A DNA stretch of 64,000 nt. It comes from Centroberyx gerrardi. Its lineage: Eukaryota > Chordata > Actinopteri > Beryciformes > Berycidae. Numbering within the stretch: position 1 is the first letter of the stretch; each line of letters starts with the position of its first letter. The translations under genes were made by a program, and so were the position numbers. The notes beneath the pieces are model-generated. The model was not told the DNA's origin. It saw only the letters and a program-made list of their open reading frames with translations, and made no database searches. The stretch lies in assembly GCF_048128805.1 (NCBI RefSeq), contig NC_135998.1:10898656-10962655 (forward strand), read 5' to 3'. This document shows, piece after piece, positions 39,438-51,661 of the stretch.

Positions 39438-41220
39438 GCAAAAGGCCCTTAGGCCTATGGCCTTATGTCACATAAACATTGGACTGTAGCCACTGAGCCA
39501 CTCAGAGGCAAAAATGGATGAATGTCCATTGGCACTTTACACAGTCCAGTCTGACACTGGAACACAGGTCATTGCTGTGAAGGAGGACTGAAAGAAGGAA
39601 CTATATGCTGGACACTGTTCTCTAAATTCACCTGATTCCAAAATCAGGTATCCATATATTTGAAAAACGTGACACCTACTCTTATAAAATGATTGACAGA
39701 AAGACATTTGAAAAATTATGGTACTTTTGGGAGGACAGTAGGTGACTCGGTCCTTGGTTGACAAAATGACAACACTTTTGCCACTGGATCTACTATACGA
39801 GATATTAAATAATGTAAGGATGAGACAACAAGATCAAGATATCAACACAAGATGGTCACTGACAAAAGCACTAGAGGAGATTCACAAAAAGTTGCACACA
39901 AGACGTCACTGTACTCTTTTTTTTTGCCTGAAGACTCCATACTTTGTAATGCCATGAAAATGACTTATGCAAATGTCAGAATTAACAATGGTGCAAGCGC
40001 TTTAACCTTCCTGCGAAGTTTGGGTCAAACTGACCTGTGTATATAATAAAATTAATTATTCTTAAATTCTTATCTTGGTGCAAGGTTTCATGATTGTCCA
40101 TTTTGATTGCGTTTAAACAACATTCTCCTCTTTTTATTTTTACAATGGTGGTGTTCATAGGTTTGACCTCATAGAAAATGTATTGGTTGCTGGCAGCATC
40201 ACAATATTTAATGCCACAACTCACTTCAACCAAAGCACATAAACAATGATTGACCCCTCCATTACACTCACCGGTCATGGCTTAGAGTGTAGATAGTACA
40301 GAAAAGTTTGAATAAAATACAACTAAAATAACACACACACACAGACACACATGCATGAATACACTCTATCTCTCTCTCACATACAATCACACAAAATGTC
40401 CCTTGCCTTGATCCTTTGTCCTCCCCTTTCCCCGCATGCACTGGGATTGTGGGAACTATTTATTTATTTATTTTCACAAGAATGAATAGTACGTACGGGG
40501 TAGGGGAGTGAAAAATATCACACTATCACATAGTTTTCTTGCTTTGTCGATGTACAAAAGTACAGAAGTACAGATTGTTCAGGGCATTGTCCACATTTCA
40601 GTGTGTAGAAATATCTGTCAAACTCAAAATAAAGCTTCCCTCCCCAGAAGAGAATGATAATGGCACGAGGAAAGTGCAGAGTGGATTTCTATTTGAATGA
40701 TATCGCACTCGGCAAAGAAAACAGATTTCAATACTATTATTTATTTATTTTTATGAAAGGCAAAGGGTGATATTGAGAGGAGAAAGTGTCTACAACGTAT
40801 GAATGATAAAGCCTCCTCTGATGTAACAAAACAATCCAAAACAAAACAGTAAAACAGGGGCCTAAATAACCAGCGGGAGGTAAAGAAGGAGGTTAACTGG
40901 AAACACGATCACAATGGCCGAATATTCAGTTTAAAGTTACACAGGTACTGTATGTCTGTTGCATTGTTACTAAAACTAATTCTTATACAGGACATGATGT
41001 AGGCCTAACAATCCTTGGTGCCATAATCCAAGGTGAGCATCCATACAGAAGCCCAAATCAGATAATAAAAGTATGATGTATTAGCCCACAAACCGTGACT
41101 ACAGTCATAAATCTACAGGAACATCAGTCAGGCCGCACCATTCACCAGCCACCTAATCTAAATATTACAGGGTTGAGTGTGTGACTGCGGGTATGTCATA
41201 GAGTTATCAAGCATGACATA

Positions 41221-41251
<31 letters not shown>

Positions 41252-41637
41252 ACACACCAGCTCTCAACACCAAACACAGCTATAATCACCTACAATACAC
41301 TGTACATACACTTAGGCTTATCCCTAATTACTACCTGACATTACCCAATAATTTCTAAACCCGCTACAACAATAAGCTAATGGGACAGTTGCAGCCCCCC
41401 AGAAAATTTTGACTGCACTCCCAGTCAAAGCAGGCTATATCTGGTCCTGAGTTGACCCTTTTTGGATTCAAACAGCCTGTTCAGAAACCAAAATGTATCA
41501 GCAAACAGTAAGCTTGGTTATGTAAAACAATTGTACCAAGAGCAGAGAACGGTGTATGACTACCGAAGCTATCTATCATAGAAGACATGGATCATAAATT
41601 GGACTTAACTGTTTTCTAAAATAAAACTGACATATAT
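39438..41637. other. nodal 3' UTR and intergenic spacer
   Basis: No gene seen after the nodal stop. The first part is presumably 3' UTR. The remainder is AT-rich, with a short CA tract (about 40331-40350) and, at 41221-41258, a run of 17 C followed by a CA microsatellite. Confidence 0.6.
40045..40050 (+). terminator. polyadenylation signal candidate for the nodal-related gene
   Basis: AATAAA on the coding strand, about 610 nt after the stop. Further AATAAA motifs are at 40311-40316 and 40628-40633, so the 3' UTR may be about 0.6-1.2 kb. Which one is used cannot be told from sequence. Confidence 0.4.
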
Positions 41638-42022
41638 TGTAGGAGCCATGTATGTGTTTGTGTTGTGCTCACACTGCTTCACCGTCACTTACGGTAATTT
41701 GGGGCATGACGTGGGGGGTGTGTGTGTTGGTAGGAAGAGATATCACCTGTTTGTTAATCAGTCAGTCTGGTTAGGTAGAGAGGGGGTGAGTGGGGAGTCC
41801 TTATTTTCTGTTGACCGTACGTTTTACGCTTTGTTTTCTATACCAAAACCGGCATGTTTCAAGTATGCATATCGCATTGTTTGATGCTACGGACTGCACA
41901 CAATAAACATTCAAAACTCAGCCGCGGAGTCAAGGTGTTTGATTGGAACCAGCGAGTCGGACAGATAGCCTCCCCTACTTAGCCTCTCAGCGGCTAATAA
42001 ACCTTTTAAGATAGCCGCTACA
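41638..42022 (+). mobile_element. solo LTR of a retrotransposon
   Basis: A 385-bp block begins TGTAG and ends CTACA, perfect short inverted ends of the TG...CA type. It is flanked on both sides by the same 5-bp sequence TATAT (41633-41637 and 42023-42027), a target-site duplication of the size made by Ty3/gypsy and several other LTR families. It carries an internal AATAAA (about 41901) on the + strand. No internal retroelement genes or second LTR lie nearby, so it is a solo LTR left by recombination. The family is not identified. Confidence 0.72.
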
Positions 42023-42087
42023 TATATTGTTACTTTACACAATACATCTTGACAAGAAAAGAAAGTTTTCTTTATGACTCACAATAA

Positions 42088-42117
42088 TTTATTTGAAAAT
42101 ATGTTTCTGACTTTATT
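42088..42117 (-). terminator. polyadenylation signals of eif4ebp1
   Basis: Two AATAAA motifs on the minus strand (42112-42117 and 42088-42093) lie 365-394 nt past the stop, in AT-rich sequence. They imply a 3' UTR of about 0.4 kb ending a few tens of bases before the solo LTR. Confidence 0.5.
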
Positions 42118-42481
42118 GTGACAACACTGAAGATTTTACTCATGCACAAAGTGTTTAAAGTCATCAAATAAATCAAATTACATAAAATACAAATGCCATT
42201 TTAACTGTTTAATTTTTAAAAACAGTTTACAGCCATACAAGAAACATTTTCTTTTAATTTCATGCTTCAGTTACACCAGACAAATTTGTAAGCAGACTGA
42301 ATCAGTTGTTCCATAGTTCAAAATATCATCACACGTTTAACAGTACAAAAAAAATACTGTCTTGTTTTCAAAACCCTGAGATTACACAGCTTAGTCTCTT
42401 CGTTTGAACTGGTATGCTTTCATACCGTCACACAGACACTGACACTGGTAGGAATCACTTTCATCTTCATGGGTCTATGCT

Positions 42482-42513
42482 TCAAATGTCCATTTCAAAC
42501 TGGGCATCTTCTC
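42482..42513 (-). CDS. eif4ebp1: eif4ebp1 coding exon 3 (TOS motif)
   Basis: A tiny terminal exon of 32 nt encoding (G)EDAQFEMDI and a stop. The acceptor TTTTGTTTTCCTAG|GAGAAG is strong. It is too short for ORF calling but is diagnostic, because FEMDI is the invariant raptor-binding C-terminus of 4E-BPs. Confidence 0.94.
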
Positions 42514-42567
42514 CTAGGAAAACAAAATAATACAGTTGAGTAGGAGGACACACAATTGCAGACGCAT

Positions 42568-42607
<40 letters not shown>

Positions 42608-45600
42608 TCTCTCTCACACATAGGAATGCAAACTCTCTCTCTCTGTCTCTCTCTGGCTCTTTCTCTCTCACTCTCTCTCTCATATACAACAATAATAATT
42701 GATAGCAGTAATGAAAATAATTTTAAAAAAACAGTAAATGATTATGAGATCATAACAATAAGATAGATATAGTAGCAGGGAAAGAAATGAAATTATAAAG
42801 CAGTGTTGGCACGGTATAATTCAGGTGTTTTGTACTCTCTCATTCTCTCTCTCTCTTTCTCTCTCACTCTCTCTCTCATATACAATAATAATAATTGATA
42901 GCAGTAATGAAAGTAGGAAGGATAATGAATAAACAATAACAATTATAACGACAATAACAATAAAAAAACAGTAAATTATTATAAGTTCATAACAATAAGA
43001 TAGATATAGTAGCAGGGAAAGAAATGAAACTATGAAAGTGTTGGCACGGTATAATTCAGGTGTTTCTCTCTCACTCTCTCTCTCTCTCTCACTCTCTCTC
43101 TCTCTCTCACACACTTTCAAGGCCCTTACCTGTGCTCTCCTCTGTCAGCAGGCTGTGGTTGGTGTTGCTGGGCGTCTGTTCAGGGCAGGCTGTGTCAGGC
43201 AGGGCAGAGCAGTCGGGTTTGAGCGGCCTGGTGACTCCTGGGATGTCGGGCAGGCTGGGGGGGGTGCGCGCCAGAGGGGACGTCCGACACTGCAGGAGGA
43301 ACTTCCTGTCGTAGATGATTCTGGTTCCTGGGTGGCAGCGGCGAAGGTGAGGTGAAGTCCAGTGGGATTTCACACAGAGATGGAAACAAAAAAGGAGACA
43401 TTCATTATAAATGTTCTTTTCATTTCACACTAATGTTCCTCTAGACAATGTTTTAAACAGACTGAATATTTTTTTCCTAATGGTACAAAACACATCAGAT
43501 AAAGAGTTCACACTGTCTTATATTCAAAAGCCTGAGAGCTCTTAGAGATCTTAACACCTCTTTGCTAATTATTTTCATAGTTTTACCAGGCTAAACCCAT
43601 GACATATAATGCAATTTCAATGACCAATATTTCACAGCAGCTGTGTTCAGATAGTCCTTTTTTTGTTGAATACTTGATTTGAATGCCCAAGGTTTTATTT
43701 TGGCTATTCTACTCCATCAACTTCTTCTGTTAGGAAATATGTTATTTGGGTTATTATTTTTCCAAAGGTAACTCAGTGTACCAGCAGCTAACCTTGACAT
43801 TAAACACTTAGCTATACTGAACAAATTACATTTCCAAAACTTAAGTTTTTCCAGGCCTGGAAATTACAATTTTCAAATGACTTTTCTTACTGCTATATAT
43901 TGTTTAATATTGTATACCTGAAAACAACCTGCTGAGCTGGAAACATCGCTGAATAAAACACCAAGGGAACATCAATCTGGTGTGTATGTGCTCTTTTTTT
44001 TTTTTTGTTTCAAACTTTTGTATCAAACAGCTGGTCAGTATTCTGGAGGTGCACACACTACCTTCTTTCTGCAAGAGCTTGAAAAGTGTCACATGCTATG
44101 ACAGTTTCCATGAGAGTGTGACTTAGGGCTGAGCGACATATCGTATAATATCGATATTGTGATATGAGAATAGATATCGTCTGGGATTTTGGTTATCGTA
44201 ATATTGTGAAATAACTGAAATGTTACTTCTTCCTCATCTTAATAATATAATAATAATAAACTTTATTTATATAGCACTTTTCTTAACAATGTTACAAAGT
44301 GCTTCACAAAAGGATAAAATACAATAAAACAATAATAATACAATATAAGTGAGTAAAATTAAATAATAAAAACAATAAAAATCTTAAAGGCTGCGTTACA
44401 GTAAAGTGATACAGTTTTCTGAACTTATTAGTTTGTTCTGGCTGAGTAAATTGAAAAATGATTGGATTTATCTGCTCATATCCACATTACTTATTACTGA
44501 TTACACATTACTACTTATTACTGATTACTAATGACCATTACTAATTTTCGTGGGTAAATACCTTATGAAAGCACCAATACTCATTCCCCCAAAATATCGT
44601 CACATTATTGATATGGAGGTATTCGGTCTAAAATATTGTGATATTTGATTTTGTGAATATCGCCCCGCCTTGCAGTGTGACTTGTGCATCAAGTATAGGC
44701 TAAACATGCCCATACATGCCCATGAACAATGACCCACTTCATTTGGCACCCATATCAGCGAGGTTTAACACACCGTCACTGACCTTATTTTATTTGATCT
44801 GGCTAAATCTGTTCCACCTGGGATTGTTACAGAACATAATATCACTTATGGACAGCTGCACTCTGCGCCAACTTTCCCACAATATCCCGATGGGCACAAA
44901 CATCTTCTTTTGGTGCGACTGTTGACTGTTCAGTGTGGCAGCAGGATTCCACAAACAGGGTTACTCAGTACCAAAACTGGCCACTGCCCAAGGTCTCCCC
45001 ATGTAGGAGTTTGAGTTAAAACGCTGAAGAAGTAGCTTAACAACTAAACCAGCTGAGGGATTTCTATGAGCCAGCGGTTTCTCTGGATGATGAGCTCAGT
45101 TAACATTATTTGTACTGCTTTGTTTCCATGATGGCTGAATAAAAACCGGCTCTAAAAGAATTGTGTTCTAGTTCAAATGAATGTTTAAGTTTCCTATATT
45201 ATCCTCATTATTTATTTTGCCCAGAATTAATATATATCTCATTACATCTTCAAATTATGTGACACATGCACCGGGCCTCAACCCCTCCAGAAATAATGAA
45301 TCAGTTTTCTGTAGAGAGCTGGAAGGTTGGTGGATGTGAAATGCCAGGGATTTCTAGTTATTTGCATATATTCACTGAAAAATATGTGTTCCACTTTATT
45401 AAGTACTTAGTAGCTTCTGTTCTTATTCATAAAAATAATCACAGTGTCAGCTATAGGGCACAGTGTAGCCCACATCTAGTAAACATGTTGTGGCAGCCCA
45501 ATAACAGCTTGCTGTAATAACAAGAAGCACACCTATAAATAGGATCTGACGGGGAATAGGCCTACATTTGACCATACAGACGCTAATTGTAGATTTGTGA

Positions 45601-46769
45601 ACAATCCAAAGCTAGGGGTTCCCCATTCTGGATATTGATATTGATTTCAGCTATGCAGAATTGACTCATCCAATACCAATCAATGGATTCACCAAAAACT
45701 TTCCACAGTACTAAAATGTGACTGTGTGTGAAGTATAGGCACAGAGACTCTTTGGGAGCTTACAAACAAGGAATCAGGCTATCACACATTAACTACAAGC
45801 AGGATTGCTTAATAACATTGTTAAAATTAGATGCTGCAATGAAATCAAAAATAAGATTCTGCACTGATTGAAGTCTGTGCAGTTCACTGCCCTCTGTTAA
45901 ATCTGCCAGCATACAGACTGCATGTGCAGCAGTAAAGGCCCTACCTACATGAACAGCATTTGTCGAGAATATAAAATGAAGGCTCGCATGGGTGAATTTT
46001 AATTGACAACGGTTTAGACAAGTCAAAGACAAGTGTGATGAATCAAGAATTGCTTAAGCGCAAAAAAACCAACTCTCAATCAGTTTTCAATTAATGATAG
46101 GCCTACTCTCCTGTTTGTCTCAGCTTCTACATCACAAAGTCCAGCTTCAAGAATCACTAGGCTATATAAACTTGTAATTTGCAACCCATCTACTCCACTG
46201 TTAAAGGGCCAACACACAACATGACCATGAGATAGACCTACATCAGTGAAACATTACATTCTGGCAGAGTAGTGCTATCAAGTCTGAACTGGATCATAAC
46301 TCGTCTTATTCCATCATGTTGCCCAACAGAAAGCGGCTGAACATGAAGGGCTATAAACCGCATTACCTTTCCCGATACTGCCTCGGCATCCTTGACTTAT
46401 CTGCTTCAGGTTTCGCATCTTCTAACAGTCTGCCTGTAACTGACGGGTGGCTGGAAGCGGGGTGAAAGTCTGCTCCGTCCTCTGCCTTGACACTCGCTAC
46501 TCTCATGGCAGGCTACAGACCTTTTCCTTGTCCTTGTCTTAAAAAAAATAACACTCCTGATAAGATTTGGAGTTGTTGACTCTTTTCCCTTTCTAACTCC
46601 CGCCCACACCGACATGCCCCGGCTCATCCTTACCTCCTGGCGTGGTGCTGAACAGGGTCCCGCCGGGGGTTGTGGAGTAGTCCCGGGGCATCAGGGCAGC
46701 ATCGTGGATGATGACCCGTCTGGTGGCCGGGATTTCCCGACTTCTTGTGGTCTGGCTTCCCGTTGACAT
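42482..46769 (-). CDS. eif4ebp1: Eukaryotic translation initiation factor 4E-binding protein 1 (4E-BP1)
   Basis: Small, largely disordered cytosolic repressor. Unphosphorylated 4E-BP binds eIF4E and blocks eIF4G; mTORC1 phosphorylation releases it (family knowledge). Exons on the minus strand are 46769-46634, 43327-43130 and 42513-42482, total 366 nt, 121 aa (human 4E-BP1 is 118 aa). All phase-1 junctions are GT-AG. Visible motifs: the priming sites in [16 protein letters not shown] (Thr37/46 equivalents), the eIF4E-binding motif YDRKFLL (YxxxxLphi), the Ser65/Thr70 equivalents in [10 protein letters not shown], and the C-terminal TOS motif FEMDI that recruits raptor. The N-terminal RAIP motif is REIP here. 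IPATRRV near the N-terminus and the ank1 neighbour point to 4E-BP1 rather than 4E-BP2 or 3. It is transcribed convergently with the nodal-related gene. Confidence 0.96.
42570..42605. repeat. CA microsatellite
   Basis: A run of about 18 CA units in eif4ebp1 intron 2, close to exon 3. Confidence 0.9.
42660..43065. repeat. tandem duplication inside eif4ebp1 intron 2
   Basis: Copy 1 (about 42660-42830) and copy 2 (about 42856-43065) share a CT tract followed by CATATACAA, TTGATAGCAGTAATGAAA, AAACAGTAAAT, AGATAGATATAGTAGCAGGG and GGCACGGTATAATTCAGGTG in the same order. Copy 2 has an extra AT-rich stretch of about 40 bp. CT microsatellites flank and separate the copies and probably mediated the duplication. 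Confidence 0.85.
43130..43327 (-). CDS. eif4ebp1: eif4ebp1 coding exon 2
   Basis: The acceptor is GCTGCCACCCAG|GAACCA, which completes the Gly codon of [10 protein letters not shown]. The donor is AGCACAG|GTAAGG, phase 1. It carries the eIF4E-binding helix, the SP/TP phosphosites and [11 protein letters not shown] long CT microsatellite lies just downstream in the intron (43066-43109). Confidence 0.95.
43328..46633 (-). other. eif4ebp1 intron 1
   Basis: About 3.3 kb with no coding exon seen. It contains one inverted-repeat transposon-like element (44125-44673); the rest is AT-rich unique-looking sequence. Confidence 0.8.
44125..44673. mobile_element. hAT-like MITE with flanking direct repeat
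   Basis: Imperfect inverted ends (TAGGGCTGAGCGACATAT on the left; TGCAAGGCGGGGCGATAT reading in from the right) enclose ATATCG-rich sequence. A direct repeat AGTGTGACTT sits on both sides (44115-44124 and 44674-44683), compatible with an 8-bp hAT-type target duplication. Inside lies a second common fish repeat (CTTTATTTATATAGCAC ... AAGTGCTTCACA, about 44260-44310), apparently nested. Confidence 0.68.
46634..46769 (-). CDS. eif4ebp1: eif4ebp1 coding exon 1
   Basis: Starts at ATG (46769), the first in-frame Met, with [10 protein letters not shown]. It ends at the donor CAGGAG|GTAAGG in phase 1. It encodes the REIP motif and the duplicated STTPGGT phosphosites. Length and start agree with the family, where the first exon ends inside the second TTPGG. 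Confidence 0.95.
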
Positions 46770-47060
46770 CTCTTAACGACCGGCCAGTGGACAGGACGAG
46801 GAAAGTAGTTTTGTGTTGCCTTCTGCAGCTTGGGGAATTAAGTGTAAATAAAAAAAGTTGTAGTCCCCCAAAGTTTTGTCATTCATGTTCTTGTTTTCGC
46901 GGCCACCACGTTACCTTGAGCCTCCACGTGGTGTGAGCTGCTCCAAACAACCCACAGCCTTCCTTCAAAACAACACGTGGGACGGACAGCTGCGATTGGC
47001 TGAAAATGGGGGAGGGGAGGCGTCATAACAGGGGAAGTTGTAGTTTTTCCGGCTCTATAG
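46770..47060 (-). promoter_or_regulatory. eif4ebp1 promoter / 5' UTR region
   Basis: A GC-richer block upstream of the eif4ebp1 ATG. It contains an inverted CCAAT box (ATTGG at 46995-46999), a GC-box-like run GGGGGAGGGGAGG (about 47009-47021) and a TGACG half CRE on the minus strand (about 47021-47025). No TATA box is evident. It looks like a housekeeping-type promoter; this is inference. Confidence 0.45.
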
Positions 47061-48066
47061 GTCACAGTGTAAACCTATGGCCCAATTCTAATAATAAACC
47101 TGTGGTAATTACATAAAGGTTAAACTTTTTGCACGTGGTTCAAAAATAAATGTGTAAATTCAAGTGAGCATCTGTCAGTAGGTGTGCTAATGAATGGGGT
47201 GTTAATTGCTGGGGGTATGGACTGGATTACAACCCTTGCATTTATGTAGGCTATTTATTTATTTATTCATGTGTTTTTTGCATTTATTTTAATATTGTTT
47301 ATCTGTTGTTTTTCTGTGTGTAATCTCATGTCTATTATGTGTTTAAATTGTATCCTGTCACCCTTCCTCAAAGAAAATGTAATAAAAAAAAATAAAAAAA
47401 AGTATAAGGTCACTACAAAGTCACTACTGAGTATGACATACACACTATAGGAAATAGATATCAATAAATGCACAAATTTTACTTTCACCAAAGAACAGGC
47501 AGCAGTTATGTCACATCTTTGTTTATTAATTCTTGTAAATGGTTTGAGCTGGTGTACAGGGTAAGATGATCTATACATATCTTCATGTCAGAATGATTCT
47601 GATTGAAAGGCTTGTATACATATTCACGTTTGTTTTTCCTCTCTCCAGGACGATACAAAAGAAAAGAAAACAAGTGGTAATACCTACAAAGCCTCTACAT
47701 TCCCCATGATGTGGGCGTTTGCCTAGTCTAGATAATGCTTAAAGAACATCCATAACAACTCTATGAGGGTGCATAGCATTCTAATTAAATATATTTTGTC
47801 ATATATTTATACATATATTTTCATAAAAACATCTTTTCTTGTGCATGTGCGCAGTTGCATTCCTTAGGATAGAGTAATATGATATTGCGTTTACATTGTC
47901 ATGTATCCATTCTAAAGGAGTATAGGTGATCTCTATTCTTTGCAACAGTTAAAATTTTACAATACTCTTTTAAAATACATCGTCATAGGTTAAATGTCCT
48001 CTCGTGTCGCTTGCCCACTTTGAAAACCTTCTCTCCTCCCCCTGATACAACTAGTTTTTGAACCAG

Positions 48067-48104
<38 letters not shown>

Positions 48105-51100
48105 TGGAGTCTACTTTTGTCATAGTGCAGAGGCTCACCGACTAGTTTAAATCAGACTGACGGTAAATCCAAACCATCTGTTAAAAATCTTGCAGACACA
48201 GAAGATTCCCATAATTGAAGATTATTCAACAAGCATATTGTACAGTACACATTTTCATTTTTTCACTCATTGGCCAAGTGTCAATACCATCTTCCCTTTG
48301 CATGTGATCAATACCTGGTCTTTCCATTGCATCGCTAAACACAGGGATAACTAATCAAACACAGTTAACACAGGATTACATAATTTATTTTCTGTGCAGG
48401 CCTAAATTCAACCTCTTTCTTGTGCTGATGCAAGAAAGAGATTGACTAACTAATAGAATCAGTGAAGTGAGACATCAGTTTACTGATTGAGAAACCCCCC
48501 CAAACCCTTCATCATCCAAAAGCAGTAAATTGAATCAATCACCTCACCTGGAGTTCATACATACTGTAATTATATAAGGAGAGAAAGTCATCATGTCGCC
48601 CTCTGGTGGGTGCGTTCAAAGAAGGTGAGAAAGGCTTGATTTCTCCATGGGGAATTTCATATATAGTGCATTCGATTTCCATTTCCATATAAAAAACAAT
48701 TTCCTTTAAGTGTAATTTACCTGTGGGCTGCTAAAGATTAAGTTTTTACAGTGTTTTATTGCAGTTATTTATTTTTTGTTTTGTTTAAGTAATATTTTGT
48801 AACCTTATCTTTTCAGCTGTTCTAACAGCTGTTCTGGTAAAGTTCAGGTAATGGTTCATGAGATTTTCTTTTTTTTTCCACCAATGGCAAAATTAATTGG
48901 TATTTTCTTTGGATGAACACAACCAGCAGAGGCGTCAGCTGTCACTTTCCCTCCCCAGCAGCGGACCAGCGGAGAAGACGGCTCTCCACACAGAATTGCA
49001 CCTACAGGGCGTCGCATGGCTACTGAACTCACACTTAGACCCTGTGTCCTTTTTGGTCTTACTTAATAAATAAAAGAGCTCCCCACCACACACACACACA
49101 CACACACGCACACACACACACAAACCACCATGCTTCATACACCCCCCACAATCCCCCCGTGCGTCCCCATCCCACCCCAGCTGACCCCAACACCAAAGTC
49201 TTTTTTCTGAAGCACTCATGTTGGGTCCCGCACTCTCCTTTGAGAGCGGGACTCAAAACTAAAAAACAGAAGAGGGCAAAGCTTGGATCCTGACAGAGCA
49301 GAACTGAAAACCTGAGTGGAGTTAAGAAAGTGGAAAGTAAGTGATATGTAATAAACATGTAGCATCCCAGATGAGGCTCTCATGTGCACGGACTGGGCAG
49401 GGAATACGCGTGACTTTGTGAATGTGTGATGTGTAACTAGTCTATTCATTCATTCATTCAGTGTCTCACTCATTCGAGCTACAGTAGCATATACAGTACT
49501 CATGGGATAAATATTGTGTCTTGATTTCCAGGAAATGTATGCTACTATGGTGTGACCCCTTTGTAGTGCTGTTGTCGGACAAAAAACACATATCTGCAAA
49601 ACGTACGTGTTTTGGAAGTGAAGAGAACAATACTTTTCTTTTTTGTTTGTTGCAGCGATCCAAGGGACATGAAACTCACTAAAATCCATTAATGACGATG
49701 CAAACTTTCAATTAAAGCAAGAAAAAGAAAAAACACCAAAACTGCAGTTATGTGGTTTCCCCCCGGCAGCAGCAATAGACTCATTCATAGGTTTCAATGT
49801 ATGAAGTTCACATATCCTGGCTTATATTTTGCTACGTTAAGTGCTGAACAACAAAACCATCCCTATCAGGCCTTTTACTGTCCCACACTGCTACAACTGG
49901 GTCGCCTGATCTTGTATTACCACTCCCTGACATAGAGTGGCAGTGTGTCCGCTCTAATTCGCTCACATCAAGATCAATGGAGCCAGACAGATACAGCACA
50001 GTTGCCCAGTGCTGAACTTGAACGCTGCTAGTCCAGATAGAGTTCAGTTTAAATACTGGCCCAACGTTACACCTTTCATGCCTTTACATGTTTTTTTTTT
50101 ATCTGTATCAATCCTTTAGATACACATCGAACACACTCCTGCTTCATACATTCTTCTGTGTTCTTTTTGTTAGGTATTATTGCTGTGGCAGACACCAAAA
50201 ACAACCAGTCTGACCAGGCATTCATTATTTATGTACTGTACGTGTTTATGTTTGCGTGTGTGTGTTTGCATATGTGCGTGTGTGTGTGTGGATATGTGCT
50301 TGTTTGCGGATGTGCATGCAATTTTTGTCGGTTTATGTGAATGTTTGTGTTTCTTCACAGTTCACGAGTCTGGGGTCAGTGTTAATAAGACGATCACAGT
50401 GCTATCCTGTCTGTCTTTACTGCAGAGTTCCTATATCGCAACACGCGTTACAGTGCCGTACCGCTAATTTACACCGGCAACTCTTTTTCTAGGATATCCT
50501 CCAAATCGGCATGTATCCCCACACGAAGAAGATTCTCCATGTTTTCTCCACTTCACTCACTTTGTTTCAAATGAACAAACCAAAATGTGGACCATCTCAG
50601 GAATCAACAGCGAGGCGCTACAGCCATTGCAAACAGAGAAAGAGAGAGCACATAAAGGTTTTTAAAACATTAGATGGAGGAGCACTAGATGCCGATGTAA
50701 AGGCGTATGATTTCACTGCATATTGACCGAGGCTACTGGAAAGCATGTCAAGATTGTGGATCAACATGACATGTGTGCTACTAGGTAAAATGACAGAAGA
50801 AGGTAGAAAAGGTCATCACACCTGCCATCTTAGGAAAAAAAAAAAAAGTAGCAATCTTTGTGTTGTAGAGTCCACTGGCTGCTGCACAATGCTATCAAGC
50901 AACCAACCCCTTTCCAAAGAAACATTCCCAGTGTCTGAAAAACACACTTCCCCCCCAAAAAAAACACAAGGGGAGGGGGAAAGAGATTCAGTTCCCTACC
51001 GAAGTCAAACAAAGCTTAAAATCAAGGTGGACAGGTCCCAAAGAAACAATACAGGAAGCGAGCGCGTTCACAAAAGGAAAGACATCAGCACACACGGACG

Positions 51101-51655
51101 GAACACTCACAAGCAAAAGGGGGAGCACAGCGGCTTTCTCATTCCAGCGCTGAGCACGCCGTGACATCACAGGGGCACGGACCAATCATGGGGCGGGCTC
51201 AGCGCCAAGCCAGAAGCAGGGAACACATGCGGTAGAGAAGAGTACACGCACACATACACACACATACACACACCGACACACGTCCACGTAGCATAGAGTG
51301 CATATATCACATTGAGAATAATAGGGAAAAGGGTCCAAGTGGATGAAGCATTGGTAGGCTCAGCGTCGGCTTGTATACAGAACAATCCATTGAGGGAAAA
51401 AAGACTGTTGCTTTTTTTGGCTGTAGTGTTATCGGACTCATTTTGCGGACACAAACAACTCCATTTGGGGGGAATAAGGTCCATAACTTGGCCCGTGGCC
51501 CGATCTTGGGCCGGGCCCATACCTTGTACCCCTTCAGTTTATAGATAATGACAGTTCAAAAGGTCAAAGGGCATGCACCAGCAGTCATCATGCGATTACA
51601 GTTGACAGGAAGCACTTTTTGTTGCTTTTTTTTTTCTCGTTTGTTTTTTCCGACA
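47061..51655. other. intergenic / downstream of ank1
   Basis: No coding exon recognised. It may include distal ank1 3' UTR. It contains CA microsatellites (48067-48102, 49088-49122, imperfect at 51243-51280) and long pyrimidine or T runs. The open frames here are CA/GT-driven or unlike any family I know. Confidence 0.55.
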
Positions 51656-51661
51656 TTTATT
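51656..51661 (-). terminator. possible ank1 polyadenylation signal
   Basis: AATAAA on the minus strand, about 580 nt past the stop. It is the first such motif, but longer 3' UTRs are known for ankyrins, so more distal sites are possible. Confidence 0.35.

Noticed and set aside
41648..41884. 78-codon open frame inside the solo LTR
   Set aside because: Lies wholly within the LTR and matches no known protein; LTRs often contain such chance frames.
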